DNA of 64,000 nt from Mycolicibacter virginiensis (GTDB lineage Bacteria; Actinomycetota; Actinomycetes; Mycobacteriales; Mycobacteriaceae). Below are positions 20,814-28,795 of the stretch, piece by piece (the stretch's first letter is position 1; each line of letters starts with the position of its first letter). The notes under the pieces are model-generated. The model saw nothing but the letters and a program-made list of their open reading frames with translations, did not search any database and was not told where the DNA came from. The position numbers were made by a program, and so were the translations under genes. The stretch is taken from positions 4,092,001 through 4,156,000 of the forward strand of contig NZ_CP092430.2 of the NCBI RefSeq assembly GCF_022374935.2, read 5' to 3'.

Positions 20814-20912
20814 GTGGTGTTGTTCTTCGAGTTGATGCTGGTGGCGGCGACTGGCCTGATCACCTGGTTCGCGCTGTACACGCTGTATCGGCTGATTACC
20901 GACGAGATGTGA
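20814..20912 (+). CDS. Small single-pass membrane protein, 32 aa
   Basis: This ORF of 32 codons begins with two GTG codons and encodes one hydrophobic helix ([19 protein letters not shown]) with a short RLITDEM tail. It is leaderless from the TAGACT box, and its stop overlaps the GTG of the nitrobindin gene (GTGA), so translation is coupled. The function is unknown. The clean start, coupling and membrane-helix composition argue that it is real rather than chance. Confidence 0.7.
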   Translation: MVLFFELMLVAATGLITWFALYTLYRLITDEM

Positions 20913-21586
20913 GTGCCTCCGAGGGGGGTACGCCGGATGCCGGCGAGCGCCAGGTCGACCGGGGTTCCGGCGACCGCGCGGTAGCGGCGGCCGCTGAGCG
21001 TGCCAAGCAGACCGCGGCACGCAACATTCCGGTCTTCGACGACCTGCCGTTCACCGATACCGCCAACCTGCGCGAGGGTGCGAACCTGCACGACGCCCTG
21101 TTGGCGCTGCTGCCGTTGGTCGGGGTGTGGCGCGGTGAAGGCGTGGGCCACGGCGCGCAGGGTGACTACCGGTTCGGGCAGCAGATCGTGGTGTCCCACG
21201 ACGGCGGCGACTACCTGAACTGGGAAGCGCGGTCCTGGCGGCTGTCCGACGACGACGAGTCCAGCCAACCGGCCCTCCGCGAAACCGGCTTCTGGCGGTT
21301 CGTGGACGATCCGGACGACCCCGACGAGTCGCAGGCCATCGAACTGCTGCTGGCGCACTCCACCGGCTATGTGGAGCTGTTCTACGGGCGCCCGCACGGC
21401 CCGGCCTCCTGGGAGCTGGTCACCGATGCGCTGGCCCGCAGCAAATCGGGTGCGCTGATCGGCGGGGCCAAGCGGCTGTACGGGATCGTCGAGGACGGCG
21501 ACCTGGCCTATGTCGAGGAGCGGGTGAACGCCGACGGCGAGCTGGTGCCGCACCTGTCGGCGCGCTTGTCACGCTTCATCGGCTGA
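20909..21586 (+). CDS. Nitrobindin-family heme protein (FABP-like)
   Basis: A 225-aa protein. After a polar N-terminus the nitrobindin/THAP4-like beta-barrel begins with the GxWxGxG signature in [13 protein letters not shown]. The family binds ferric heme and scavenges or isomerises peroxynitrite in the cytoplasm. It is the ortholog of Rv0813c by position between sseC2 and the pabC-like gene. GTG 20909 overlaps the stop of the 32-aa ORF. Confidence 0.9.
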   Translation: MSASEGGTPDAGERQVDRGSGDRAVAAAAERAKQTAARNIPVFDDLPFTDTANLREGANLHDALLALLPLVGVWRGEGVGHGAQGDYRFGQQIVVSHDGGDYLNWEARSWRLSDDDESSQPALRETGFWRFVDDPDDPDESQAIELLLAHSTGYVELFYGRPHGPASWELVTDALARSKSGALIGGAKRLYGIVEDGDLAYVEERVNADGELVPHLSARLSRFIG

Positions 21587-21597
21587 TCTTTTTGCGT

Positions 21598-21654
21598 TGA
21601 CTCTGCGCCCACCAAGCAAAAGTTCGAGTGCGGCGCCTGGTGGACGCAGAGTCA
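21598..21654. terminator. Bidirectional terminator between nitrobindin and pabC
   Basis: Arms TGACTCTGCGCCCACCA (21598-21614) and 21638-21654 pair over 17 bp with one G-T exchange and a 23-nt loop. The convergent genes end at 21586 and 21652, and the right arm contains the pabC stop codon. Confidence 0.75.
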
Positions 21655-22521
21655 GTGACCGATCGCGGTGTCGACCAGTCCGGCGAATTCCTGCTCGGAC
21701 ACCCGCGGTTGTAGCGCCCGGCCGTCCAAGGTGTGCACCCGTGCGGCCAAGGTGATGCTCGACACCAGCCAGAGATCTTGCGCCGCAGCGAGATCCGACA
21801 GTCGCAACGGGGCGTATTCGCATTGGTAGCCCGCGGCGCGGGCCACGTCGAACAGTGCCTCCTGGGTGGTGCCGCGCAGGATCGGGTGCGACAGCGGCGG
21901 GGTGATGAGCCGTCCGGGCTCCACCAGCACCACCGTCGAGCGCGGCCCCTCCAAGACGTAACCGTCGGAGCTGATGAAGATGACGTCGTCGGCGCCCTGT
22001 TTCGCGGCGTACCGCAGCGCCGCCATGTTCACCGCATAAGACAGCGTCTTGGCGCCGGCCAGCAGCCACGGCAGCTCCAGCCCCTGCGCCGACAGACCAC
22101 GGTCCAAGGTGATCACCGCCACGCCCTCTCGGCGGGCCGCTGCGATGCGTTCCGGCAGCGGGGTCAGCATGACGTATGCGGTTGGTGCCGAACCGGTTTC
22201 TCGGCCCCGGCTGTAGATCATTCGCAGGGCGCCCTCGCCCGTTCCGGCCCACTGCTGCACCGCCTCGTCGACGGCACGACGCCAGTCGTCCAGGTTCGGC
22301 GCCGGCAGGTCCATCAGCTCGGCGGAGCGCGCCAGCCGGGCCAGGTGAGCATCGAGCAGGCAGGCGGCGCCGTCGCGCACCAGCAGCGTCTCGAAAACCC
22401 CGTCGCCGCGCAGCGCCGCCAGATCGTCGGCGTGCAATAGCGGCGAGCCGGCTGCGGCAAGCCCACCGCCCACGGTGACGATCGTCACGACGCTGTCTTC
22501 CACATCGGCCTCCGGTGCCAT
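21652..22521 (-). CDS. pabC: Aminodeoxychorismate lyase-like PLP enzyme (class IV aminotransferase)
   Basis: A 289-aa fold-type IV PLP protein. Visible features: RGDGVFETLLV near the N-terminus, the PLP lysine in LAGAKTLSYAVNMAAL, and the substrate/phosphate segments DGYVLEGPRSTVVLV and GTTQEALF. PabC converts 4-amino-4-deoxychorismate to p-aminobenzoate for folate. ATG 22521 is used; the frame is open far upstream but only antisense to ygfZ. A D-amino-acid or branched-chain aminotransferase role cannot be excluded. Divergent from ygfZ, as Rv0812-Rv0811c. Confidence 0.85.
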   Translation of the reverse strand: MAPEADVEDSVVTIVTVGGGLAAAGSPLLHADDLAALRGDGVFETLLVRDGAACLLDAHLARLARSAELMDLPAPNLDDWRRAVDEAVQQWAGTGEGALRMIYSRGRETGSAPTAYVMLTPLPERIAAARREGVAVITLDRGLSAQGLELPWLLAGAKTLSYAVNMAALRYAAKQGADDVIFISSDGYVLEGPRSTVVLVEPGRLITPPLSHPILRGTTQEALFDVARAAGYQCEYAPLRLSDLAAAQDLWLVSSITLAARVHTLDGRALQPRVSEQEFAGLVDTAIGH

Positions 22522-22544
22522 GGACCGTGAGCGTAGCGGCTCCG

Positions 22545-22550
22545 TAGAGT
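22545..22550 (+). promoter_or_regulatory. -10 box for leaderless ygfZ
   Basis: TAGAGT ends 6 bases before GTG 22557, placing the transcription start at the initiation codon. Confidence 0.55.
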
Positions 22551-22556
22551 TGATCC

Positions 22557-23636
22557 GTGTCCGCCGTCCCCGCACCTGATTCCGGCCCCGACGCGGGCGC
22601 TGTCTGGCATTACGGCGACCCGTTCGGCGAACAGCGCAGCGCTGAAACCGCAGCCGTGTTGGTCGATCGGTCCCACCGGGCGGTGCTCGCGCTGAGCGGC
22701 GCGGACCGCAAGACGTGGCTGCACAGCCTGTGCACCCAGCACGTCGCCGATCTTGCCGACGGCGCCAGCACCGAGAACCTGACCTTGGACGCCAAGGGCC
22801 ACATCCAGAACCACTGGGTCCAGACCGAGCTGAATGAGCGGACCTACCTCGACACCGAGCCATGGCGGGGCACGCCCCTGATCGAACACCTGCGCAAGAT
22901 GGTGTTCTGGGCCGACGTCGCCATCGAGCCGGCGGACCTTGGGGTGCTGTCGCTGTTAGGCCCCGACCGGGATGCTCCGGCTGTCCTCGACGCGTTGGGG
23001 CTGGCCGCTCCGCTCGGGGCGACGGCGGTATCGGTCGGTGATTCCGGGGGTTTCGTTCGGCGGGCGCCGGGCCACGATGCGCTGGAACTGCTGGTGCCGC
23101 GCGCCGAGAAGAGCGAGTGGCAGCGGCGGCTGACCCAGGCCGGGGTGCGACCCGCCGGAATATGGGCCTACGAAGCCCACCGCGTGGCCGCCGGGCGCCC
23201 ACGGTTGGGCGTGGACACCGACGAGCGCACCATCCCGCACGAACTGAACTGGATCGGCGGGCCGGGCGTCGCCGCGGTGCACCTGGACAAAGGGTGCTAC
23301 AGCGGGCAGGAGACGGTAGCCAGGGTGCATAACCTGGGCAAACCGCCGCGGATGTTGGTGCTGTTGCACCTGGATGGATCGGTGGACCGGCCCTCGACAG
23401 GCGATCCGGTCACCTCAGGCGGGCGCTCGGTGGGCCGGCTGGGCACGGTGGTGGACCATTTCGAACTGGGTCCGATCGCGCTGGCGCTGCTCAAACGCGG
23501 ACTCCCGGCCGATACTCCGCTGCTGACCGGCGCCGACTCGGAGGTCAGTGCGGTGATCGACCCGGAATCGATGCCGCCGCCGGACGAGCGCGGCGCGGGA
23601 CGGCTCGCCGTCGACCGGCTGCGGGGCCGGCTTTGA
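22557..23636 (+). CDS. ygfZ: Folate-binding Fe-S maintenance protein YgfZ
   Basis: A 359-aa GcvT-like protein with the YgfZ hallmark KGCYSGQETVAR near residue 245, which contains the reactive cysteine. YgfZ proteins bind tetrahydrofolate and help maintain certain Fe-S enzymes. The length fits YgfZ rather than a true glycine-cleavage T protein, and no gcvH or gcvP is near. The start at GTG 22557 is leaderless. The divergent pabC-like gene is a possible folate link. Confidence 0.9.
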   Translation: MSAVPAPDSGPDAGAVWHYGDPFGEQRSAETAAVLVDRSHRAVLALSGADRKTWLHSLCTQHVADLADGASTENLTLDAKGHIQNHWVQTELNERTYLDTEPWRGTPLIEHLRKMVFWADVAIEPADLGVLSLLGPDRDAPAVLDALGLAAPLGATAVSVGDSGGFVRRAPGHDALELLVPRAEKSEWQRRLTQAGVRPAGIWAYEAHRVAAGRPRLGVDTDERTIPHELNWIGGPGVAAVHLDKGCYSGQETVARVHNLGKPPRMLVLLHLDGSVDRPSTGDPVTSGGRSVGRLGTVVDHFELGPIALALLKRGLPADTPLLTGADSEVSAVIDPESMPPPDERGAGRLAVDRLRGRL

Positions 23637-23772
23637 TAGTGGTCACACCGGCGCAGGGCAGGTCGGCAGCTCCGCGATCGGCACGGTAAGCTGTCGGCAG
23701 GACAATAAACACATTCAGATCGGAGCCGCCTGCTCGTTGGGCCGCTCCGTTATTGCGCGAGGGGGTCCCCCC

Positions 23773-23940
23773 ATGGGCCGCGGCCGGGCTAAGGCGAAGC
23801 AGACCAAGGTTGCTCGAGAGCTGAAGTACAGCTCACCGTCGACCGATTTCTCCCAGCTCCAACGTGAGCTGGCTGGGTCTGAGGTCAACGACTCCGACGG
23901 TGACGACTCCTGGAATGGCGACGACGACTGGCGCCGTTGA
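23773..23940 (+). CDS. DUF3073 small basic/acidic protein
   Basis: A 55-aa protein, MGRGRAKAKQTKVARELKY at the N-terminus and an Asp-rich tail, the DUF3073 family widespread in actinobacteria (Rv0810c position). Its function is unknown; the charge split suggests nucleic-acid or protein contact. ATG 23773 is used. A TAAGCT -10-like box at 23687-23692 would give a 5' UTR of about 75 nt. That UTR ends in GGGGGTCCCCCC immediately before the start, a self-complementary tract overlapping the ribosome site. Confidence 0.85.
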   Translation: MGRGRAKAKQTKVARELKYSSPSTDFSQLQRELAGSEVNDSDGDDSWNGDDDWRR

Positions 23941-24028
23941 GCGCCAGGCGTACCGCCGGTCCTGACTGGCCCCGATAGGGCTGGACTTGATGGGGCTGGG
24001 CAGACCCGCTAGGGCCTAGAACCTCGGC

Positions 24029-25114
24029 CTAGAACCTCGGGTGCTCCCCGACCAGCGTGGCCCCGTCTCCCGGTTCGGCGTTCTTCCCCGGCTTGGCAAC
24101 TGTGCCGAGCGGCCAGCAGTCGACGTGGCGGGCAGTCAGGATGGCCAGCGCGCGGTCGGTGTCCTCCGGCGCGACGATGGCAACCATGCCGACGCCCAGG
24201 TTGAACGTCTTCTCCATCTCCGCGCGGCTCACCCGTCCACGCTGGGCGATCATCGCGAACACCGGAGCCGGCGTCCAGGTGCCACGGTCCACCTCGGCAA
24301 TCAGCCCGTCGGGGATGACGCGGGCGAGGTTACCGGCCAAGCCGCCGCCGGTCACGTGGCAAAACGTCCGCACCTGAGTTTCGGCGGCCAGCGCCAGGCA
24401 ATCCTTGGCGTAGATGCGCGTCGGTTCCAGCAGTTCCTCACCGAGGGTGCGACCGAACTCCTCGACGTGGCCGGCCAGGTTCATCCGGTCGATGTCCAGC
24501 AGCACCGCCCGCGCCAACGAGTAGCCGTTGGAGTGCAGGCCCGAGGAGCCCATCGCGATCAGCACGTCGCCGGGGCGGACCCGATCAGGGCCCAGCACGT
24601 CGTCGGCCTCCACCACGCCGACACCGGTCGCGGAGATGTCGTAGTGGTCGGGTTCCATCAGGCCGGGGTGCTCGGCGGTCTCCCCACCCAGCAGCGCGCA
24701 GCCAGCCTGCACACACCCTTCGGCGATGCCGGAGACGATCGCGGCGACGCGTTCGGGCACGGTGCGGCCGACGGCGATGTAGTCCTGCAGGAACAGCGGC
24801 TCGGCGCCGCAGACCACCAGGTCGTCGACGACCATGGCCACTAGGTCGATGCCGACGGTGTCGTGCTTGTCCAGTGCCTGGGCGATGGCCAGCTTGGTGC
24901 CCACGCCGTCGGTGGAGGACGCCAACAGCGGCTCACGGTAGTCGTTGCGCAGGGCGAACAGGCCGGCGAAGCCGCCGAGGCCACCCCGCACCTCCGGCCT
25001 GGTGGCCTTGGCGGCCAACGGTTTGAACAATTCGACGGCCCGGTCACCGGCGTCGATGTCCACTCCGGCCGATGCGTAGGTAACGCCCTGGGAGCTTGAT
25101 TCTGCTGAGGTCAT
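24029..25114 (-). CDS. purM: Phosphoribosylformylglycinamidine cyclo-ligase PurM
   Basis: A 361-aa PurM (AIR synthetase), which closes FGAM to AIR with ATP in de novo purine synthesis. It has the family segments GVDIDAGDRAVELFKPL, STDGVGTKLAIA, GGETAEHPG and HVTGGGLAGNLARV. In M. tuberculosis purF directly precedes purM; here they are separated by the 12-kb catabolic island. Confidence 0.97.
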   Translation of the reverse strand: MTSAESSSQGVTYASAGVDIDAGDRAVELFKPLAAKATRPEVRGGLGGFAGLFALRNDYREPLLASSTDGVGTKLAIAQALDKHDTVGIDLVAMVVDDLVVCGAEPLFLQDYIAVGRTVPERVAAIVSGIAEGCVQAGCALLGGETAEHPGLMEPDHYDISATGVGVVEADDVLGPDRVRPGDVLIAMGSSGLHSNGYSLARAVLLDIDRMNLAGHVEEFGRTLGEELLEPTRIYAKDCLALAAETQVRTFCHVTGGGLAGNLARVIPDGLIAEVDRGTWTPAPVFAMIAQRGRVSRAEMEKTFNLGVGMVAIVAPEDTDRALAILTARHVDCWPLGTVAKPGKNAEPGDGATLVGEHPRF

Positions 25115-25171
25115 CGCGGTAAAGGCTACCGGTCGCCGACTGCGTTCGGTATTGCGCTCGACGTTACGGGC

Positions 25172-26401
25172 TCAGAGCCGGTTGTGGCGGACCTGATTGA
25201 ACGGTACGCCGCGGTCGGCGGCGTACTCGCGAGGCAGGCCCAGAACGCGCTCGGCGATGACGTTGCGCGCCATCTCGTCGCTGCCGCCACCGAGGCCCAC
25301 GGTCTGTCGTGACAGATACCGCCGGCCGGCTCTGAGCAGGTGCGCCTCGTCGTCCACCACGGCCAACGGACCGGCGACCGCCATGGCGGTGTCGACCTCC
25401 AGGTAGGTCACATCGGAATGGAACAGCCGGATGATCGAAGCCGCGGCCGGCGGAAGTTCACCGCTGCGCATGCCGCGCCCGGCGTAGTCGATGAGCTTGT
25501 CGCGCACCATGCGCCGGGCCAGCACCCGGCCGATCTGGTCCTGGGTCAGCGGGTCGTCGGCGGTGCCGGCGTCGTGCGCCAAGGTCAGGAAGTCGCCGGC
25601 AGCCATCTCGGTGCGCTCGGGGCCGCGCCCGCTGGCGAACTCCGAACCCTGCCCCACCGCCCGCCGCTCGTGGTAGAGCAGCCGCGACGCGACGTCCCAG
25701 CCCTTGTTGACCTCGCCCACCACCGTGTCGGGCCCGAGCCGCAACCCGTCGAAGAACTCTTCGCAGAACTCGTTGGAGCCGTCGACCTGCTCGATGCGGC
25801 GCAGCGTGACGCCGGGCGCGTCGATCGGCACCAGGAACATCGTCAGGCCGTCGTGCTTGGGCACCGTCGAATCGGTGCGGGCCAGCAGCAACCCGAAGTC
25901 GGCGGCGAACGCACTGGTGCTCCACGTCTTGGCCCCGCTGACCACCCAGTCGTCGCCGTCGCGCTCGGCGCGGGTGATCAGGCCGGCCAGATCGGATCCG
26001 CCGCTGGGCTCCGAGAGCAGCTGCACCAGCACCTCGTCACCGCGCAGGGCCGCGCTGATGTGGCGGCGCTTCTGTTCCTCACTGCCGGTGTCGAGCAGGG
26101 TGGCGCAGCAGATGGTGAAGGTCGGGACGTTGAGGATCAGCGGCATCTCGTAGCCGGCGGACACCGCGTCGAAGGCCTTCTGGTAGCTCAGGCCCAGGCC
26201 GAGGCCGCCGTATTCGCGGGGGAAGCAGATCCCGGCGAAGCCGCCGTCGTACAGCCGCCGCTGCAGTTCGCGTGCGCGCTGCCAGGCGCCGTCGTCGTCG
26301 CGACCGTTGCGCGGGGGGTGCTGCGGGTCCAGGCGCGGCATGTTGGCGGCCAGCCAGTCGCGTGCCGACGCGGCGAAGGCCTCAACGGTGATGTCGGTCA
26401 T
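25172..26401 (-). CDS. Acyl-CoA dehydrogenase, large-type subunit
   Basis: A 409-aa FadE-like flavoprotein introducing an alpha-beta double bond into an acyl-CoA. Motifs include LLSEPSGGSDLAGL (FAD/substrate loop), SGAKTWSTSAFAADFGLLLART and the C-terminal GLGGGSDEMARNVIAERVLGLPRE. ATG 26401 overlaps the stop of the upstream dehydrogenase by 4 bp, so the two are probably made together. Paired FadE genes in mycobacteria often form heterotetramers acting on ring-containing or side-chain acyl-CoAs. The substrate is unknown. Confidence 0.9.
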   Translation of the reverse strand: MTDITVEAFAASARDWLAANMPRLDPQHPPRNGRDDDGAWQRARELQRRLYDGGFAGICFPREYGGLGLGLSYQKAFDAVSAGYEMPLILNVPTFTICCATLLDTGSEEQKRRHISAALRGDEVLVQLLSEPSGGSDLAGLITRAERDGDDWVVSGAKTWSTSAFAADFGLLLARTDSTVPKHDGLTMFLVPIDAPGVTLRRIEQVDGSNEFCEEFFDGLRLGPDTVVGEVNKGWDVASRLLYHERRAVGQGSEFASGRGPERTEMAAGDFLTLAHDAGTADDPLTQDQIGRVLARRMVRDKLIDYAGRGMRSGELPPAAASIIRLFHSDVTYLEVDTAMAVAGPLAVVDDEAHLLRAGRRYLSRQTVGLGGGSDEMARNVIAERVLGLPREYAADRGVPFNQVRHNRL

Positions 26402-27540
26402 GCGGCGGGCTCCGTGCTGTTGGCGGCCGCGTAGATGGCCTGGTGGTGCTCGGCGGGAGTGCCGAGCAGATTCCGGTACAGGGTGGCCCGGCGCAGATAC
26501 AGGTGCAGGTCGTGTTCCCAGGTGACGCCGATCCCGCCGTGCAGTTGCACGCACTCCTGAATCAGCCGGCCGGCATGTTCACCGAGATAGGACTTGGCCG
26601 CGCCGGCCCACATGGCGGCGTCGGGATCCCGCGCGGCGACCTTGTCCACCGCACCGGCGGTGATCGCGCGGCAGGCGTGCAGCCACATGGTCATGTCGGC
26701 GAGCCGGTGTTTGATCGCCTGATAGGACGCCAGCGGCCGGCCGAAGCTGTACCGGTCGCGGGCCCACGCGACGGTCATGGTCATGACGGCGTCCAGGATT
26801 CCGGCGGTTTCGGCGCACACCAGCACGATCCCGACCTGGGTCTGCCGGTCGATGAGCGCACCGGTCTGTGCCGCGGTGCCCACTACGGCGGACGCGTCGA
26901 TTTCGGTATCGCTGAATTCGATCCGCGCGTACTGCTTCACCAGATCGATGCCGGGTTGCGGCGTGACCTGCACTCCGGCGCTGTCGGTGCGGACCAGGAA
27001 CTGGCGCAACGCACCGTCGTCGGTACGCGCGCCGATCAGCACCAGATCTGCTCGGTCTCCGGCCTCCACCCGATCCTTGACCCCGTTGAGCCGGTAGCCG
27101 CCGGCGATACTGGTTGCGGTCAGGCCCGGCTGGTGAGGACGAAAGCCCCGACCGGGCTCGTCGGCAGCCCAGGTCGCTACCGCCTGCCCCGCAATCAGCG
27201 CCGCAATGACCCGCGCATGGGTGTCCCGGTTGTCGGCGTCGACGAGACCGGCCAGGACCACGCTCACCGGGTACAGCGGCCCGGGCGCCACGGTGCGCCC
27301 GATCTCGGTGGCGATCGCGGCCAGATCGCGCAGGCCGCAGCCCGAGACACTGCCGCCACCGAGCTCCTCGGGCACCAGCAGGCCGGCCCAGCCGAGATCG
27401 GCGGCCTGCCGCCACCATGCCGCGTCGTAGGAGCCGCCCCGTGCATGCAGGCCGCGGTAGTCGCTCAGCGCGGCGGTCTTGTCCAGAAATGCCCGCGCCG
27501 TGGCGACGAAAAGCTCGCTCTCCGTTGACAGATCGGTCAT
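26398..27540 (-). CDS. Acyl-CoA dehydrogenase, partner subunit
   Basis: A 380-aa acyl-CoA dehydrogenase. The C-terminal half is conserved (RYSFGRPLASYQAIKHRLAD, CVQLHGGIGVTWEHDL), but the FAD loop normally reading xTEPxxGSD is degenerate (WAADEPGRGFRPHQPG). This fits a heteromeric partner of the downstream enzyme. ATG 27540 is preferred to an upstream GTG because GAAGGAGAGG lies just before it. It lies 23 bp after the dioxygenase gene in the same operon. Confidence 0.88.
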   Translation of the reverse strand: MTDLSTESELFVATARAFLDKTAALSDYRGLHARGGSYDAAWWRQAADLGWAGLLVPEELGGGSVSGCGLRDLAAIATEIGRTVAPGPLYPVSVVLAGLVDADNRDTHARVIAALIAGQAVATWAADEPGRGFRPHQPGLTATSIAGGYRLNGVKDRVEAGDRADLVLIGARTDDGALRQFLVRTDSAGVQVTPQPGIDLVKQYARIEFSDTEIDASAVVGTAAQTGALIDRQTQVGIVLVCAETAGILDAVMTMTVAWARDRYSFGRPLASYQAIKHRLADMTMWLHACRAITAGAVDKVAARDPDAAMWAGAAKSYLGEHAGRLIQECVQLHGGIGVTWEHDLHLYLRRATLYRNLLGTPAEHHQAIYAAANSTEPAA

Positions 27541-27563
27541 GTCCTCTCCTTCGAAAACCGCGG

Positions 27564-28418
27564 TCACCGGATGGGCTCGTCACCGAGCACCGTGGTGCGC
27601 AGCATTTCCCGCGGGGAATCCGGGTCATAGGGGGCGGCCCGGTGCAGGACGCCACGGTTGTCCCAGATGACGGTGTCCCCCACCGACCAGCGGTGACGAT
27701 AGACCCGATCGGCCACGGTGGCGCGGGTGAGCAGTTCGTCCAGCAGGGCACGCCCCTCGTCCAGGTCCATGCCGACGACGTAATCGGCGGAGGCGCCGAG
27801 TACCAGTGATCGGCGCCCGTTGCGGTGCGTCCACACCAGAGGATGTTCGTGGGTGGGCCGGGCCCGCCACCGGGCCAGCTCTTCCGGGGACGGGTCGGGG
27901 GTGACCCGCCGCTGGGAAGCCTCTAGCGAGTGGACGACACGCAGTGCGCCATAGCGCCGCTTCTCGTCGTCGGCGAGTAGGTCGTAGGCGGCATACGAGC
28001 TGGCGAATTCGGTCTCGCCGCCCCGTTCGGCTACCTGCACCGCCGAGAGCACGGTGGCTTTCTGCGGGTATTCGTCGCCGGTCGGCGTGCACCCGTCGAT
28101 GTGCCAGTCGAAGGTGGCGCGCAGGTAGCTCGCCGAGGAGTTCTTGGACCGGTTCAGTGTGACCGGGTAGATGCCCGCGACCTCGTGATGGCCGTCGGCG
28201 GAGTAGTCGACACTGCCCAGCAGGCCGCAGAACGCAACCTGGGCGCGGGGGTCGATACGCAGGCCCCGGAAGACCAGGACGCCGTTGTCTTCCAACGCCT
28301 CGAGCACCGCGGCCCCCAGGCTGTCGTGATCCTCCGCGGCAGCGAGCTGCCGCGGGTCGACGCCGAGCACCTCGGCACCGACTGAGGACGTCAGCTTGTT
28401 GATGGTGAGCAGACTCAT
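27564..28418 (-). CDS. TauD/TfdA-family Fe(II)/2-oxoglutarate dioxygenase
   Basis: A 284-aa dioxygenase with the facial triad His106-x-Asp108 (FDWHIDG) and His259 (GVLHRAAPYD), and an Arg near 270 for 2-oxoglutarate. The family hydroxylates or cleaves small substrates such as taurine, aryloxyacids or alkyl sulfates. It belongs to the operon SDR-Rieske-small protein-this gene-two dehydrogenases. The substrate cannot be read from sequence. Confidence 0.9.
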   Translation of the reverse strand: MSLLTINKLTSSVGAEVLGVDPRQLAAAEDHDSLGAAVLEALEDNGVLVFRGLRIDPRAQVAFCGLLGSVDYSADGHHEVAGIYPVTLNRSKNSSASYLRATFDWHIDGCTPTGDEYPQKATVLSAVQVAERGGETEFASSYAAYDLLADDEKRRYGALRVVHSLEASQRRVTPDPSPEELARWRARPTHEHPLVWTHRNGRRSLVLGASADYVVGMDLDEGRALLDELLTRATVADRVYRHRWSVGDTVIWDNRGVLHRAAPYDPDSPREMLRTTVLGDEPIR

Positions 28419-28459
28419 CGGCCTGTCCTTTCTGACAGAGGATTTCGCGCTGGTGGCCG

Positions 28460-28795
28460 TTACGGGATGGGCCAGCCGGTGCGGATCATGACGGCGTCGG
28501 CGGCGTCGACGGGGGCGGGCTGCTGCATGATCTCCACCGCCATCGCCACCATCACCAGGGAATAGATCAGGTGCAGCAGGTTGAGCGCGTCCTCGGGAAG
28601 TTCGTCCAGGGCGAACTTGTCGCAGTGGTCGATCGCTTCTTCCAGCCGCGGAAAGAACGCGTCGTAGAACTGCCGCAGCTCACCGATAGTGCTGGACAGC
28701 CGCTGATTGAAGCGTTCGGTTTCGGTTGGCAAGCACCAGGTTTCAGCGAAGCGCTCGAGCTCGGCGAAGGCGCTGGGCAGCCGGGGAGCGCTCAT
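28460..28795 (-). CDS. Small helical protein coupled to Rieske-type oxygenase 1
   Basis: A 111-aa protein of unknown function. It is about 45-50% identical along its length to the 109-aa product at 35705-36034, which follows the second Rieske oxygenase. Shared blocks include a WCLP motif followed by ExER, a FYDA block, CDKF, LPED/MPED, LNL.HL.YS and a C-terminal QP. The sequence is predicted helical with no signal peptide. ATG 28795 overlaps the oxygenase stop (ATGA). It is too short and unlike the SnoaL-fold beta subunit of ring-hydroxylating oxygenases. An accessory subunit or chaperone role is inferred. Confidence 0.75.
   Translation of the reverse strand: MSAPRLPSAFAELERFAETWCLPTETERFNQRLSSTIGELRQFYDAFFPRLEEAIDHCDKFALDELPEDALNLLHLIYSLVMVAMAVEIMQQPAPVDAADAVMIRTGWPIP

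Noticed and set aside
28460..28795. Small protein as the beta subunit of a ring-hydroxylating dioxygenase
   Set aside because: It is ~110 aa and helical with none of the SnoaL-like beta-subunit pattern (usually ~160-190 aa).
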